From the NCBI GenBank assembly GCA_017623215.1, contig JAGAPO010000083.1, positions 1-42,604 of the forward strand: a stretch of DNA of 42,604 nucleotides, read 5' to 3'. Both the position numbers and the translations under genes were made by a program. Source of the stretch: Lachnospiraceae bacterium (lineage in GTDB: Bacteria > Bacillota > Clostridia > Lachnospirales > Lachnospiraceae). Below the pieces are notes generated by a model. That model was given only the letters and a program-made list of their open reading frames with translations. It was not told where the DNA came from and searched no databases. Position 1 is the stretch's first letter. Each line of letters starts with the position of its first letter. This document shows positions 1 to 9,669 of the stretch, piece by piece.

Positions 1-98
1 CTCAACAAAAAGTCACATATTGGGGCTTGCTCTTTGCGCTGCAGGTCGATATAATGAAGCTGTAATGACAGCGAGGATATGGGGATTCCGTATCGGTG

Positions 99-242
99 AT
101 GCGCGGGGAAATGGAAGAGGATATTGACAGCAAAACGAGGATCCGTTATTATTATCCTAAGGCAGATTTCGCTGAGAATGGGAAACGCTTGCTGAAAAGA
201 ATCAAGCAATCATCAATGAAAAAGGGAGAGGTAACAACATGA
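99..242 (+). other. Short open frame, unrecognised, upstream of the GH3 gene
   Basis: An open frame of 47 codons runs from an ATG at 99 (alternative ATG at 111) to a TGA at 240-242 that overlaps the ATG of the next gene. The predicted peptide is basic and rich in Arg, Tyr and Lys. I do not recognise it, and no convincing ribosome binding site precedes either start. The frame is closed by two stops at 63-68. It may be the decayed tail of a gene that lies mostly outside the window, or not a gene at all. The rest of bases 1-98 shows nothing I can support. Confidence 0.2.
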
Positions 243-1783
243 CATTAAGAGAAAAGATTTTAAAGACATTCATCGTTACAATCCGTGAGATTAACACCCA
301 TGGAGGCCCGAAGGAGTTCTTCGAGAAATACCCGGTAGGCGGTATGTATTACTCCGAGGGGGAGCCGCTGCTCGATGAGAACGGCCTTGAGATGGGAACT
401 GCGACAACCTTCGAGAAGCTGAATGAGTGTAAGAAGTATTCTAAGAAGAAGCTTTTAGTCTGCGCGGACGGCGCAAGAGTAAGAGGACAGCAGGTGAATC
501 TGCATGTGCAGAACTCACTCGGCGGCTCCGGAAACCTGGAGGATGCGTATCAGTTCGGACGGATTCAGGGTATGCAGATGAATGATAAGGGAGTTGACTG
601 GGTATTAGGACCGAGTATTGATATGTGTCTGGATCATCTGATGTATCTGACGGCAATCAGTGACGATCCGGAGAAGATCGCGCAGATTTACCGCCAGGTA
701 GTAAGAGGAATTCAGGATCAGGGCGTATGCTCGACCGTAAAGCATTTCCCGGGACTTGGAACCTACTTTGTGAATATGCATATCGGGCCGGGAGCGAATA
801 ATCTGCCGTTTGATGAGTGGATGAAGACCTATGGTTATACATATAAGCAGATGTTTGAGGAAGATGTAATGTGTGTTATGACAACGCACGTATCCTTAAA
901 GTCCTACGATAATGAGTTCACCGACGGTTATTATCCGATTGCGACCTATTCGCATAAGCTGACGACCGATCTGTTAAAGGGAGAGTTAGGCTTTAAGGGC
1001 GCGGTTGTGACGGACGCTCTTATTATGGGCGGTATGGCAACCGGCGATCTCGTTGCGGAGACCGTTCAGGCATTTAAGGCGGGCGCGGATCTGCTGCTGT
1101 GGCCTCCGGTAGAAGCGGCAGAGAAGATTGAGGAGCTGATCTTAAACGGTGAGATTCCGATGAGCCGTCTGGACGATGCGCTGGAGCGGATTGAGAGAAT
1201 GGAGAATTTCCGCAACAAGGCGCTGGAGAATAAGGCATATGAGGAGCCGGACTGCAAGCTGGTGGATGAGAAGATTCTCGAGATTGCAAAGCACGGAATA
1301 TGCCAGCTCAGGAACGATATCGGTCTTTTGCCGTTAAGTGCGGAAAAGTACAAAAAGGTTCTGATTGTAGATGTAACGGATGAGGACAAGTACTCCTCCG
1401 AGCTGTTAAAGCAGGAGCTGATCGCAAGAGGCATGCAGGCTGAGGTAAAGCGCGATATCTACGATGTTCCTTCCCGTGTGTGCTGGCAGGCGGATATTGA
1501 CAAGCTGCAGGCAGAGTATGATCTGGTCATCTTCAACGTGAACGCGTTCTTCGTTGCACAGTGGAGCGTGCCGCATATGCTGATCTGGGCATCGCATCTG
1601 TTCGATAAGAAGAAGAAGCTCATCGTGAACTACGGTTCGCCGTTCTTCGCGGTAGATTATTTCCCGGAGGATCCGACCTTCATTGAGATGAACTGCTCGC
1701 CGTCGAAGGAGACGATAAAGATGCTGGCAGACGGGCTGTTCGGTGAGACGGAATTCACCGGAAAGAGCGTACTGACGAAATAA
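239..1783 (+). CDS. Glycoside hydrolase family 3 protein, NagZ-like
   Basis: This 514-aa protein matches the GH3 N-terminal TIM barrel, the family of beta-N-acetylhexosaminidases that act on muropeptides and of beta-glucosidases. It has KHFPG at about residues 168-172, a likely nucleophile Asp259 in the TDALIMGG segment, and a C-terminal part (about 350-514) that resembles the GH3 second domain. No signal peptide is visible, so it is probably cytoplasmic. The NagZ acid/base dyad is normally Asp-Ser-His in the loop after KHFPGHG. Here the loop reads GLG and then Asn179-Met180-His181, so the histidine is kept but the aspartate is not. The start at 239 follows a purine-rich site (gggagagg). Substrate is uncertain. 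A relative using other beta-linked sugars, or an enzyme with altered chemistry, is possible. Confidence 0.85.
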   Translation: MTLREKILKTFIVTIREINTHGGPKEFFEKYPVGGMYYSEGEPLLDENGLEMGTATTFEKLNECKKYSKKKLLVCADGARVRGQQVNLHVQNSLGGSGNLEDAYQFGRIQGMQMNDKGVDWVLGPSIDMCLDHLMYLTAISDDPEKIAQIYRQVVRGIQDQGVCSTVKHFPGLGTYFVNMHIGPGANNLPFDEWMKTYGYTYKQMFEEDVMCVMTTHVSLKSYDNEFTDGYYPIATYSHKLTTDLLKGELGFKGAVVTDALIMGGMATGDLVAETVQAFKAGADLLLWPPVEAAEKIEELILNGEIPMSRLDDALERIERMENFRNKALENKAYEEPDCKLVDEKILEIAKHGICQLRNDIGLLPLSAEKYKKVLIVDVTDEDKYSSELLKQELIARGMQAEVKRDIYDVPSRVCWQADIDKLQAEYDLVIFNVNAFFVAQWSVPHMLIWASHLFDKKKKLIVNYGSPFFAVDYFPEDPTFIEMNCSPSKETIKMLADGLFGETEFTGKSVLTK

Positions 1784-1849
1784 GAGCTCTGTTTTTCGTC
1801 GGTTTCCGGCTCGTGCGCGCTTTCGCGCAGAGCAGTCCGGTATGTTGGT

Positions 1850-1889
1850 TTGTGCGGCGGGAGATTTTAGGTGAGTTCCCGCCGCACAA
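1850..1889. repeat. Inverted repeat between the GH3 gene and carA
   Basis: Perfect 13-bp arms (TTGTGCGGCGGGA at 1850-1862 and its complement at 1877-1889) flank a 14-base loop. The + strand continues into seven A residues and the - strand has no T-run after the stem, so this does not fit an intrinsic terminator on either strand. It may be an mRNA 3' stem for the GH3 transcript. Confidence 0.6.
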
Positions 1890-1918
1890 AAAAATTTGAG
1901 AAATACCAAAAATTACTC

Positions 1919-1947
1919 TTGTAATTTCAGAGGACTTATGGTAGAAT
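1919..1947 (+). promoter_or_regulatory. Sigma-A-type promoter of carAB
   Basis: TTGTAA (1919-1924) and TAGAAT (1942-1947) are separated by 17 bp. The predicted transcript start near 1954 leaves a leader of about 150 nt before carA, enough to hold the attenuator described at 2029-2072. Confidence 0.7.
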
Positions 1948-2011
1948 TTTAGCAATTTGAGCAAAGGCGCGCAAAGCGCTTTTGTGCACCCCGGCGTTTT
2001 GTGCGGAATGA

Positions 2012-2072
2012 ACTCCCACAATGCTAAAGATGTCTATCCCAGGCAGAAGGGAGTAGGCATCTTTTTCTTTTT
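2012..2072 (+). promoter_or_regulatory. Putative transcription attenuator in the carA leader
   Basis: A stem formed by GATGTCTATCCC (2029-2040) and GGGAGTAGGCATC (2049-2061), with one G-T pair and one bulge, is followed by TTTTTCTTTTT (2062-2072). It sits between the carA promoter and the carA start, so it can act as an intrinsic terminator ahead of the operon. The upstream segment ACTCCC (2012-2017) is complementary to GGGAGT (2049-2054), the 3' arm of the terminator, and could form an alternative antiterminating pair. I do not see the PyrR anti-antiterminator consensus known from Bacillus pyr leaders, so the signal that controls it is unknown. Confidence 0.6.
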
Positions 2073-2106
2073 GCTCTACATTCTGAGAACAGAAAGGCGG
2101 GTTTTT

Positions 2107-3240
2107 ATGAAAGCATTTTTAATTCTGGAAGACGGCACTGTTTTTGAAGGCACCAGTATCGGTTCTGCAGGAGAAGTGATCAGCGAGATTGTATTTAATA
2201 CCTCGATGACCGGATATCTTGAGGTTCTGACCGATCCCTCTTACGCCGGGCAGGCAGTTGTGATGACATATCCTTTGATTGGTAACTATGGTATCTGCTA
2301 TTCCGACATGGAGTCGGCAAAGGTATGGCCGGATGGCTATATTGTAAGAGAGCTTTCGAGACTTCCCAGCAATTTCAGAAGCCAGGCGGGAATTGAAGAT
2401 GTGTTAAAGGCGAAGGACATTCCAGGCATCTGTGGAATTGACACGAGAGCCCTGACCCGAATCTTACGTGAACGCGGCACGATGAACGGCATGATAACGA
2501 CGAACGCGGATTACGATCTGCAAAAGGTCCTTAAGCAGTTAAAGGAATACCGTGTAACCGGTGTGGTGAAAAAAGTGACCTGTGAGAAAAAGCATACGAC
2601 CAGACCGGAGGATTTTATCCCCACTGATCTGGAAAAGGCGAAGCAGATTGGCGTGTCCGAGGGCGCGAAGCGATATAACGTTGCATTAATGGATTTTGGA
2701 AGTAAGAAGAATATCGAACATTGTCTCGTAAAGAGAGGCTGCGAGGTGACGGTATATCCGGCCTATACGACAGCCGAAGAGATCTTAAAGGATGCGCCGG
2801 ACGGCGTCATGCTTTCCAACGGACCGGGAGACCCGGCTGAATGTGTTGAAATAATCGCAGAAATTAAAAAATTATGTGACAGCGGCGTTCCGATCTTTGC
2901 AATCTGTCTCGGTCATCAGCTGACGGCTCTGGCAAACGGCTTTCAAACCGCGAAGATGAAGTACGGCCACCGCGGTGCGAACCACCCGGTTAAGGATCTG
3001 GAAAGCGGAAGAGTGTATATTTCCTCGCAGAATCACGGGTATGTGGTTATGGAGGACTCGATTGACCCGGCCGTAGCTAAGGTAAGCTTTATCAATGCGA
3101 ATGACCATACGGTGGAAGGTCTGCGGTATTTGAATAAAAAAGTGCTCACCGTGCAGTTCCACCCGGAAGCATGCGCGGGTCCGCAGGATTCCGAGTTCTT
3201 ATTTGATGAATTTATTAAGATGATGGAGGTGCAGGAATAA
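2107..3240 (+). CDS. carA: Carbamoyl-phosphate synthase small subunit (glutaminase)
   Basis: CarA hydrolyses glutamine and passes ammonia to CarB for carbamoyl phosphate, the precursor of pyrimidines and arginine. The protein is 377 aa, normal for the family. It has the CarA-specific N-terminal domain (about 1-150) and a class I glutamine amidotransferase domain with the catalytic Cys267 in AICLGHQ and His352/Glu354 in FHPEA. The ATG at 2107 follows AGAAAGGCGG and begins [10 protein letters not shown], a typical CarA start. An in-frame ATG further upstream (1957) would put the leader hairpin inside the gene and is rejected. Its stop overlaps the carB start by one base, which points to translational coupling and equal subunit output. 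Confidence 0.97.
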   Translation: MKAFLILEDGTVFEGTSIGSAGEVISEIVFNTSMTGYLEVLTDPSYAGQAVVMTYPLIGNYGICYSDMESAKVWPDGYIVRELSRLPSNFRSQAGIEDVLKAKDIPGICGIDTRALTRILRERGTMNGMITTNADYDLQKVLKQLKEYRVTGVVKKVTCEKKHTTRPEDFIPTDLEKAKQIGVSEGAKRYNVALMDFGSKKNIEHCLVKRGCEVTVYPAYTTAEEILKDAPDGVMLSNGPGDPAECVEIIAEIKKLCDSGVPIFAICLGHQLTALANGFQTAKMKYGHRGANHPVKDLESGRVYISSQNHGYVVMEDSIDPAVAKVSFINANDHTVEGLRYLNKKVLTVQFHPEACAGPQDSEFLFDEFIKMMEVQE

Positions 3241-6200
3241 TGCCGAAGAGAGAGGATATCAAAAAAGTTCTGGTTATCGGTTCCGGCCCGATTGTAATCG
3301 GCCAGGCAGCCGAATTCGATTACGCGGGAACGCAGGCATGCCGTTCCTTAAAGGAGGAGGGAATGACGGTTGTGCTCGTCAATTCCAACCCGGCCACCAT
3401 TATGACGGATAAGGACATCGCGGACATGGTATATATTGAACCGCTGACCCCTGAGGTGGTAAAGCAGATTATTATAGAAGAAAAGCCCGACAGCATCCTT
3501 CCGACCCTGGGCGGTCAGGCTGCATTGAATATCGCGATGGAGCTGGAGGAGTGCGGGTTCTTAAAGGAGCAGAATGTAAAGCTGATCGGTACGACTGCGC
3601 TGACGATTAAGAAGGCGGAGGATCGTCTGGAATTCAAGAAGACGATGGAGAAGATCGGTGAGCCCTGCGCACCGAGTGAGATTGTAACGACCGTGGAGGC
3701 AGCGGTTGCATTTGCGGGTACGATCGGGTATCCGGTGGTGATTCGTCCGGCGTATACGCTCGGCGGTTCGGGCGGCGGAATCGCGCAGGATGAGGAACAG
3801 CTTCGGACGATCTGCGAGAACGGTCTTCGCCTAAGCCGTGTGGGTCAGTGCCTGATTGAGCGCTGCATCGCGGGCTGGAAGGAGATCGAGTACGAGGTAA
3901 TGCGCGACTCGGCGGGCAACTGCATCACGGTCTGCAACATGGAGAATATCGATCCGGTCGGCGTCCATACGGGCGACAGTATCGTAGTGGCACCTTCCCA
4001 GACCCTTTCGGATAAAGAATACCAGATGCTTCGTACTTCAGCCCTCAATATTATTACGGAATTAAATATCACCGGCGGCTGCAACGTGCAGTATGCGCTG
4101 CATCCGGACACGTTCGAATACTGTGTTATCGAGGTAAATCCAAGAGTCAGCCGCTCGTCCGCGCTCGCGTCCAAGGCAACCGGATACCCGATTGCAAAGG
4201 TATCGGCAAAGATTGCGCTCGGTTATACGCTCGATGAGATTCCGAATGCCGTGACCGGCAAGACGGTTGCAAGCTTTGAGCCGGCCCTCGACTACGTGGT
4301 TGTGAAGATTCCGAAGTGGCCGTTTGATAAATTCATTATGGCAAAGCGTACATTGACAACGCAGATGAAGGCAACCGGAGAGGTCATGAGTATCTGCACC
4401 AGCTTTGAGGGAGCACTGATGAAGGCTATCCGTTCTCTGGAGCAGAACCTTTACAGCATGAGACTTCCGGGGCTTGCCGAGAATTCGACGGAGGAGATTC
4501 GTGAGAAACTGCACCGCATTGATGACAGACGTATCTTCGTGATTGCGGAGGCGATTCGCAGGGGAATCTCGTATGAGGAGATTCACGATATCACAAAGAT
4601 TGATACCTGGTTTCTCGATAAGATCGCGGTTCTGACGGAGATGGAAGAGCGCCTTAAGAGCGAGCCGATGACAAAGAAACTGATGCTTGATGCAAAACGC
4701 CTGGAATTCCCGGATCGCGTAATTGCGGAACTGACAGGAAAGACGCTAAAAGAGACAAAGCAATTAAGAAAAGAAGTGTACGGGATTCACGCGGCCTATA
4801 AGACCGTAGATACCTGCGCTGCCGAATTCGAGGCGGAGACCCCGTATTATTATTCCTGCTTTGCGAGTGAAAATGAGGTCGAGGCGAAGCATGAGCGCAA
4901 GAAGGTCATGGTACTTGGTTCCGGTCCGATTCGTATCGGCCAGGGGATCGAGTTCGACTTCTGTTCGGTTCACAGCGTCTGGTCGTTAAAGAGAAGCGGC
5001 TACGAGACGATTATTGTGAATAATAACCCGGAGACCGTTAGTACGGACTTCGATATTGCGGATAAATTGTATTTTGAACCTCTGACCCCCGAGGATGTTG
5101 AGAACATCGTAGATCTGGAGAAGCCGGACGGAGCGGTCGTTCAGTTCGGCGGTCAGACCGCGATTAAGCTGACGGAGGCGCTCCTTAAGATGGGCGTTCC
5201 GATTCTTGGAACCTCTGCGGAGAACGTGGATGCAGCAGAGGACAGAGAGCTGTTCGATGAGATTCTGGAAAAATGCCGGATTCCGAGACCGGCCGGAAAG
5301 ACCGTATTCACAACCGAGGAGGCGATTGCTGCCGCAAATGAGCTTGGCTATCCGGTACTCGTGCGCCCGTCCTATGTGCTTGGCGGAGCGGGAATGCAGA
5401 TTGCGATATCCGACAGCGATGTGCGCGAATTCATGGCGGTCATCAACCGCAACGTACAGGAACACCCGATTCTGGTGGATAAATACCTCATGGGCAAGGA
5501 GGTTGAGGTCGACGCGGTCTGCGACGGAGAGGATATTTTAATTCCAGGCATTATGGAGCACGTGGAGAGAGCAGGTATTCACTCCGGTGACAGCATATCG
5601 GTCTACCCGGCGCAGAGCCTCGGTGAGCATGTGGAAGAGGTTATTGTTGACTATACAAGAAAGCTTGCAAAGGCGTTGGATGTAATCGGGCTGATTAATA
5701 TTCAATTCATTGTATATAAGGGGGAAGTCTATGTCATTGAGGTAAATCCCCGTTCCAGCCGTACCGTGCCTTACATCAGCAAGGTAACGGGCATTCCGAT
5801 TGTGGATCTGGCTTCGAGAGTCATCCTTGGGGAAAAGGTGAAGAATCTGGGATTTGGAACGGGACTCGCACCGGAGGCCGGCTATATTGCAATCAAGATG
5901 CCGGTATTCTCCTTCGAGAAGCTGCGCGGCGCGGATATCGGCCTTGGCCCGGAGATGAAATCCACCGGAGAGTGTCTCGGTATCGCAAAGACCTTTAACG
6001 AGGCGCTTTACAAAGCGTTCCTTGGAGCGGGTATCAAGCTTCCGAAGCATAAGAAGATGATAATTACAGTAAAGGACGCGGATAAGCCGGAAGCGGTCGG
6101 AGTTGCGAAGCGGTTTGAGGCGCTTGGCTACGAGATCTATGCGACCAGAAGCACGGCGCAGATTCTGCAGAACAACGGCGTAAAGGCAATTCCGGTCCAC

Positions 6201-6437
6201 AAGCTGGACGGTGAGTCGCCGAACGTCATGGATCTGCTTTTAAGCCACGAAATCGACCTCGTAATCGACACCCCGACCCAGGGCAGAGACAAATCAAGGG
6301 ACGGATTCTTAATCCGCCGCGTCTCCATTGAGACCGGAGTTACGGTCTTAACGAGCCTTGATACCGCAAATGCTCTGGTTACAAGCCTGGAAAACCGTCA
6401 AAATGCGCTGACGCTTGTAGATATTGCAAAGCTGTGA
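3240..6437 (+). CDS. carB: Carbamoyl-phosphate synthase large subunit
   Basis: CarB builds carbamoyl phosphate from bicarbonate, ammonia and two ATP. The 1065-aa protein has the full two-halves architecture. The first carboxyphosphate-synthesising ATP-grasp half begins with [21 protein letters not shown] central oligomerisation region follows (about 400-545). The second carbamate-kinase half begins with [19 protein letters not shown] near residue 555. A C-terminal MGS-type allosteric domain (about 930-1065) binds UMP or ornithine in characterised homologues. Length and motifs are complete, with no sign of damage. It is cotranscribed with carA through the TAATG junction. The gene is followed by a separate promoter for apt and no obvious terminator. 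Confidence 0.97.
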   Translation: MPKREDIKKVLVIGSGPIVIGQAAEFDYAGTQACRSLKEEGMTVVLVNSNPATIMTDKDIADMVYIEPLTPEVVKQIIIEEKPDSILPTLGGQAALNIAMELEECGFLKEQNVKLIGTTALTIKKAEDRLEFKKTMEKIGEPCAPSEIVTTVEAAVAFAGTIGYPVVIRPAYTLGGSGGGIAQDEEQLRTICENGLRLSRVGQCLIERCIAGWKEIEYEVMRDSAGNCITVCNMENIDPVGVHTGDSIVVAPSQTLSDKEYQMLRTSALNIITELNITGGCNVQYALHPDTFEYCVIEVNPRVSRSSALASKATGYPIAKVSAKIALGYTLDEIPNAVTGKTVASFEPALDYVVVKIPKWPFDKFIMAKRTLTTQMKATGEVMSICTSFEGALMKAIRSLEQNLYSMRLPGLAENSTEEIREKLHRIDDRRIFVIAEAIRRGISYEEIHDITKIDTWFLDKIAVLTEMEERLKSEPMTKKLMLDAKRLEFPDRVIAELTGKTLKETKQLRKEVYGIHAAYKTVDTCAAEFEAETPYYYSCFASENEVEAKHERKKVMVLGSGPIRIGQGIEFDFCSVHSVWSLKRSGYETIIVNNNPETVSTDFDIADKLYFEPLTPEDVENIVDLEKPDGAVVQFGGQTAIKLTEALLKMGVPILGTSAENVDAAEDRELFDEILEKCRIPRPAGKTVFTTEEAIAAANELGYPVLVRPSYVLGGAGMQIAISDSDVREFMAVINRNVQEHPILVDKYLMGKEVEVDAVCDGEDILIPGIMEHVERAGIHSGDSISVYPAQSLGEHVEEVIVDYTRKLAKALDVIGLINIQFIVYKGEVYVIEVNPRSSRTVPYISKVTGIPIVDLASRVILGEKVKNLGFGTGLAPEAGYIAIKMPVFSFEKLRGADIGLGPEMKSTGECLGIAKTFNEALYKAFLGAGIKLPKHKKMIITVKDADKPEAVGVAKRFEALGYEIYATRSTAQILQNNGVKAIPVHKLDGESPNVMDLLLSHEIDLVIDTPTQGRDKSRDGFLIRRVSIETGVTVLTSLDTANALVTSLENRQNALTLVDIAKL

Positions 6438-6447
6438 AAAATATATT

Positions 6448-6476
6448 TTGCACTTATGAAAGTTTTGTGATATACT
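6448..6476 (+). promoter_or_regulatory. Sigma-A-type promoter of apt
   Basis: TTGCAC (6448-6453) and TATACT (6471-6476) are separated by 17 bp, just after the carB stop. The predicted leader is about 160 nt. It contains a small hairpin (CTTATG at 6491-6496 with CATAAG at 6510-6515) and a GC-rich segment (about 6600-6632). I recognise no riboswitch in it. Confidence 0.75.
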
Positions 6477-6646
6477 TGTCAAAGAAACGGCTTATGTATA
6501 GAATTTTGGCATAAGTCTAAGAATACAAGTGAGATGACGGCAGAAGACTCGGATAGCGTGGAAAAGTGCGCCGATGCGTGCTTTTTACACACAGACTCGT
6601 GCCGGCGGCTCAGGGCGGCGGAATGCCGACGGGATGGAGGGTTATC

Positions 6647-7171
6647 ATGAAAAAGCTTGAGGATTATGTTAGAAGTATACCGGATTTTCCGGAGGAAGGC
6701 ATTATATTCCGGGATGTTACGAGCATATTGCAGGATAAGGACGGACTGCACCTTGCGATTGACAAGCTGCAGGAATTAGTGCAGGATCTGGATTTTGACG
6801 TAGTAGTAGGTCCGGAGTCAAGAGGCTTCATATTCGGCGTTCCGGTTGCGTATAACCTTGGCAAGGCCTTTGTTCCGGTGCGCAAAAAAGGCAAGCTTCC
6901 CTGCGAGACGATTGAGAGGGAGTATGACCTCGAGTACGGCAAAGCAGTGATAGAGATGCATAAGGACGCAATCAAACCCGGCCAGAAGGTGGTCATCATA
7001 GACGACCTGATTGCGACCGGAGGAACGATTGAAGCGATTACCAAACTGGTAGAACAATTGGGCGGAGAGGTCGTAAAGATTATCTTCGTCATGGAGCTCT
7101 GCGGCCTGAAAGGCAGAGAGAAGCTTGCGGGCTACAACGTAGATTCCGTTATCAAATACGAAGGTAAATAA
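6647..7171 (+). CDS. apt: Adenine phosphoribosyltransferase
   Basis: Apt converts adenine and PRPP to AMP in purine salvage. The 174-aa protein starts MKKLEDYVRSIPDFPEEGI, the typical Apt N-terminus. It carries the PRPP-binding motif VVIIDDLIATGGT at about residues 116-128 and a conserved VGPESRGFIFG segment near residue 55. The ATG at 6647 has GGAGG at 6636-6640. An upstream in-frame ATG at 6566 would add 27 residues not found in the family and lacks a good ribosome binding site. The gene lies between its own promoter and a strong terminator. apt next to relA/spoT is a common order in Clostridia. Confidence 0.96.
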   Translation: MKKLEDYVRSIPDFPEEGIIFRDVTSILQDKDGLHLAIDKLQELVQDLDFDVVVGPESRGFIFGVPVAYNLGKAFVPVRKKGKLPCETIEREYDLEYGKAVIEMHKDAIKPGQKVVIIDDLIATGGTIEAITKLVEQLGGEVVKIIFVMELCGLKGREKLAGYNVDSVIKYEGK

Positions 7172-7177
7172 GGAAGA

Positions 7178-7210
7178 GACACGGCAAACAAGGGTTTGCC
7201 GTGTCTTTTT
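7178..7210 (+). terminator. Intrinsic terminator after apt
   Basis: A perfect 12-bp stem (GACACGGCAAAC at 7178-7189 with its complement at 7194-7205), a four-base AAGG loop and TTTTT (7206-7210). It begins six bases after the apt stop. relA/spoT therefore needs readthrough or its own promoter, for which I see no clear -35/-10 pair in 7211-7292. Confidence 0.9.
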
Positions 7211-7292
7211 CGCCCATCTTTTAAGACAGGGAAAGTCATATAGAGTCATGTCCGCGGACATTACAGCCAAGGGAAAGAAGGTGGAGGTAGGA

Positions 7293-9593
7293 ATGGACGA
7301 CAGGAAAGAGATACAAAAAGACGAGGAATTAACAAAAAAACCAATACAGGATCTGGCGACGCCGAAAGATTTTACGAGTCCTGAGGAGCTATATCAGGAT
7401 TTGGTAAAAGCGATTCGCAATTATCATCCTTCTACCGATCTGTCCATGGTTGAGAAGGCTTATAAGATTGCGGACGAGGCGCACAAGAATCAGAAAAGAA
7501 AGTCGGGAGAGCCCTATATTATCCATCCGCTCTGCGTCGCGATTATTCTGGCAGAGCTCGAGATGGATAAGGAGACGATTATCGCGGGCCTTCTGCACGA
7601 TGTAATCGAGGATACAAAGTTCACGGTTCAGGATCTGACCGAGATGTTCGGGGAAGAGATTGCACTTTTGGTGGACGGAGTAACCAAGCTGACCCAGCTG
7701 AATTACTCGAAGGATAAGGTGGAGATCCAGGCGGAGAATCTGCGTAAGATGTTCCTTGCTATGGCGAAGGATATCCGCGTCATTCTGATTAAGCTGGCCG
7801 ATCGCCTGCATAATATGAGAACCATGCAGTACCAGTCGCCAACCAAGCAGATTGAAAAATCGCGGGAGACGATGGATATCTACGCACCGATCGCACAGCG
7901 TCTCGGTATATCCAAGATTAAGACCGAACTGGATGATCTGTCCTTGCAGTATCTGGAGCCGGAAGTATATAAGGAACTGACAGAGAAGCTCTCCTTAAAG
8001 GAGCACGAGCGCAAAGAATTCATTGCGAGTATTATCGAAGAGGTCGGAAAGCATATCAAGGACGCTGGGATTGAGGCGAAGATCGACGGAAGAGTCAAGC
8101 ATCTGTTCAGCATCTATAAGAAGATGGTGAACCAGAATAAGACGCTGGATCAGATCTATGATGTATTTGCAGTGCGCATTATCGTGGATACTGTGAAGGA
8201 CTGCTACGCGGCGCTGGGTGTGATTCACGAGATGTATAAGCCGATTCCGGGACGGTTCAAGGACTATATTGCGATGCCGAAGCCGAACCGTTACCAGTCG
8301 CTGCATACGACGCTAATCGGCCCCAAGGGGCAGCCGTTCGAGATTCAGATTCGAACCTATGAGATGCACCGTACCGCCGAATACGGTATCGCGGCGCACT
8401 GGAAATATAAAGAGAACCAGGATGGCAAGCATTCCTCCGATACGGAAGAGGAGAAGCTGACCTGGCTCAGACAGATTCTGGAGTGGCAGAGAGAGCTGTC
8501 CGATAACAAGGAGTTCTTAAGCCTGTTGAAGAATGACCTGGATCTGTTCTCCGACAGCGTATACTGCTTTACGCCGACCGGAGATGTCAAGAACCTGCCC
8601 GCGGGCTCGAACCCGATCGATTTTGCCTACAGCATTCACAGCGCGGTCGGCAACAAGATGGTCGGTGCAAGGGTCAACGGTAAGATTGTGAATATTGATT
8701 ATATCATCCAGAACGGCGACCGGGTGGAGATTATTACCTCCCAGAACTCCAAGGGACCGAGCCGTGACTGGCTGAATATTGTAAAGAGTACGCAGGCCAA
8801 GAACAAGATTAACCAGTGGTTCAAGGCCGAGCTGAAGGAAGATAATATCCTACGCGGCAAGGATATGGTCACAACGTATTGCAAGACCAAGAACATTGTC
8901 TTAAGTGACCTGCTCAAGCCCGAATTCATGAATGCCTGTCTTCGCAAATACGGGTTCCGCGACTGGGATTCGATCTACGCGGCAATCGGCCATGGCGGCC
9001 TAAAAGAGGGTCAGGTCGTCAACAAGCTTCAGGAGGAATACGAGAAGAAGCACAAGAAGGAGATGACGGACGAGAAGGTTCTCGAGACGATCAGCACGAT
9101 TAAGGACTCGAAGCCACTGGTTGGCAAGTCCAAGGGCGGAATTGTCGTACAGGGAATCAACGATGTTGCCGTGCATTTTTCAAGGTGCTGCAATCCGGTT
9201 CCCGGCGATGAGATCGTTGGATTTGTGACAAGAGGGCGCGGCGTATCCATTCACCGAACGGACTGTATTAATGTGATCAATCTGCCGGAGGAGGACCGAG
9301 TCCGCCTGATTGACGCGGAGTGGAACGCGGTGGAAGAGAAGGAGACCTCCGAGCTGTACAGCGCGGAGATCAAGATCTATGCGAACAACCGGAGCGGCGT
9401 GCTTCTGGATATTTCGAAGATTTTCACGGAGAATAATATCGATGTTGCTTCGATGACGGTTCGAACGAGCAAGCAGGGTACCGCGACTATCAGCGTTGGA
9501 TTTGAGATTAAGGGAGTGGAGCAGCTGCGGTTTATTGTGAATAAGATTCGGAACGTGGAGAGCGTTCTGGATGTGGAGAGAACGACCGGCTGA
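7293..9593 (+). CDS. relA: Bifunctional (p)ppGpp synthetase/hydrolase, Rel family
   Basis: Rel makes and degrades the alarmone (p)ppGpp in response to uncharged tRNA on the ribosome. From the ATG at 7293 (GGAGG at 7283-7287) the protein is 766 aa. It has an HD hydrolase domain with HDVIEDT at about 102-108, a synthetase domain with RFKD at 321-324 and the YQSLHTT segment, a TGS domain (VYCFTPTGDVKNLPAGS), a zinc-finger-type CC motif (HFSRCCNPVPGDEI) and a C-terminal ACT domain. The RFKD form of the synthetase loop is the one found in bifunctional Rel enzymes, and the hydrolase residues are intact. An in-frame ATG at 7248 has no ribosome binding site and is less likely. Confidence 0.95.
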   Translation: MDDRKEIQKDEELTKKPIQDLATPKDFTSPEELYQDLVKAIRNYHPSTDLSMVEKAYKIADEAHKNQKRKSGEPYIIHPLCVAIILAELEMDKETIIAGLLHDVIEDTKFTVQDLTEMFGEEIALLVDGVTKLTQLNYSKDKVEIQAENLRKMFLAMAKDIRVILIKLADRLHNMRTMQYQSPTKQIEKSRETMDIYAPIAQRLGISKIKTELDDLSLQYLEPEVYKELTEKLSLKEHERKEFIASIIEEVGKHIKDAGIEAKIDGRVKHLFSIYKKMVNQNKTLDQIYDVFAVRIIVDTVKDCYAALGVIHEMYKPIPGRFKDYIAMPKPNRYQSLHTTLIGPKGQPFEIQIRTYEMHRTAEYGIAAHWKYKENQDGKHSSDTEEEKLTWLRQILEWQRELSDNKEFLSLLKNDLDLFSDSVYCFTPTGDVKNLPAGSNPIDFAYSIHSAVGNKMVGARVNGKIVNIDYIIQNGDRVEIITSQNSKGPSRDWLNIVKSTQAKNKINQWFKAELKEDNILRGKDMVTTYCKTKNIVLSDLLKPEFMNACLRKYGFRDWDSIYAAIGHGGLKEGQVVNKLQEEYEKKHKKEMTDEKVLETISTIKDSKPLVGKSKGGIVVQGINDVAVHFSRCCNPVPGDEIVGFVTRGRGVSIHRTDCINVINLPEEDRVRLIDAEWNAVEEKETSELYSAEIKIYANNRSGVLLDISKIFTENNIDVASMTVRTSKQGTATISVGFEIKGVEQLRFIVNKIRNVESVLDVERTTG

Positions 9594-9669
9594 TGAGACT
9601 GCGTACGGGACGAGTCAGTGCGGCGGAACGAGCCGGCACAGCCGGAGCTGACAGGAAAGGAGTGCGGAT

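Noticed and set aside
1850..1889. Intrinsic terminator after the GH3 gene
   Set aside because: The stem is strong but is followed by A residues on the + strand and lacks a T-run on the - strand.
1957..2106. N-terminal extension of carA from an ATG at 1957
   Set aside because: It would translate the leader hairpins and add about 50 residues absent from CarA; the ATG at 2107 has a ribosome binding site and the family N-terminus.
5538..6200. - strand open frame opposite carB
   Set aside because: Shadow of the conserved carB coding sequence.
7248..7292. Upstream start of relA at 7248
   Set aside because: There is no ribosome binding site before it, while the ATG at 7293 has GGAGG at proper spacing.
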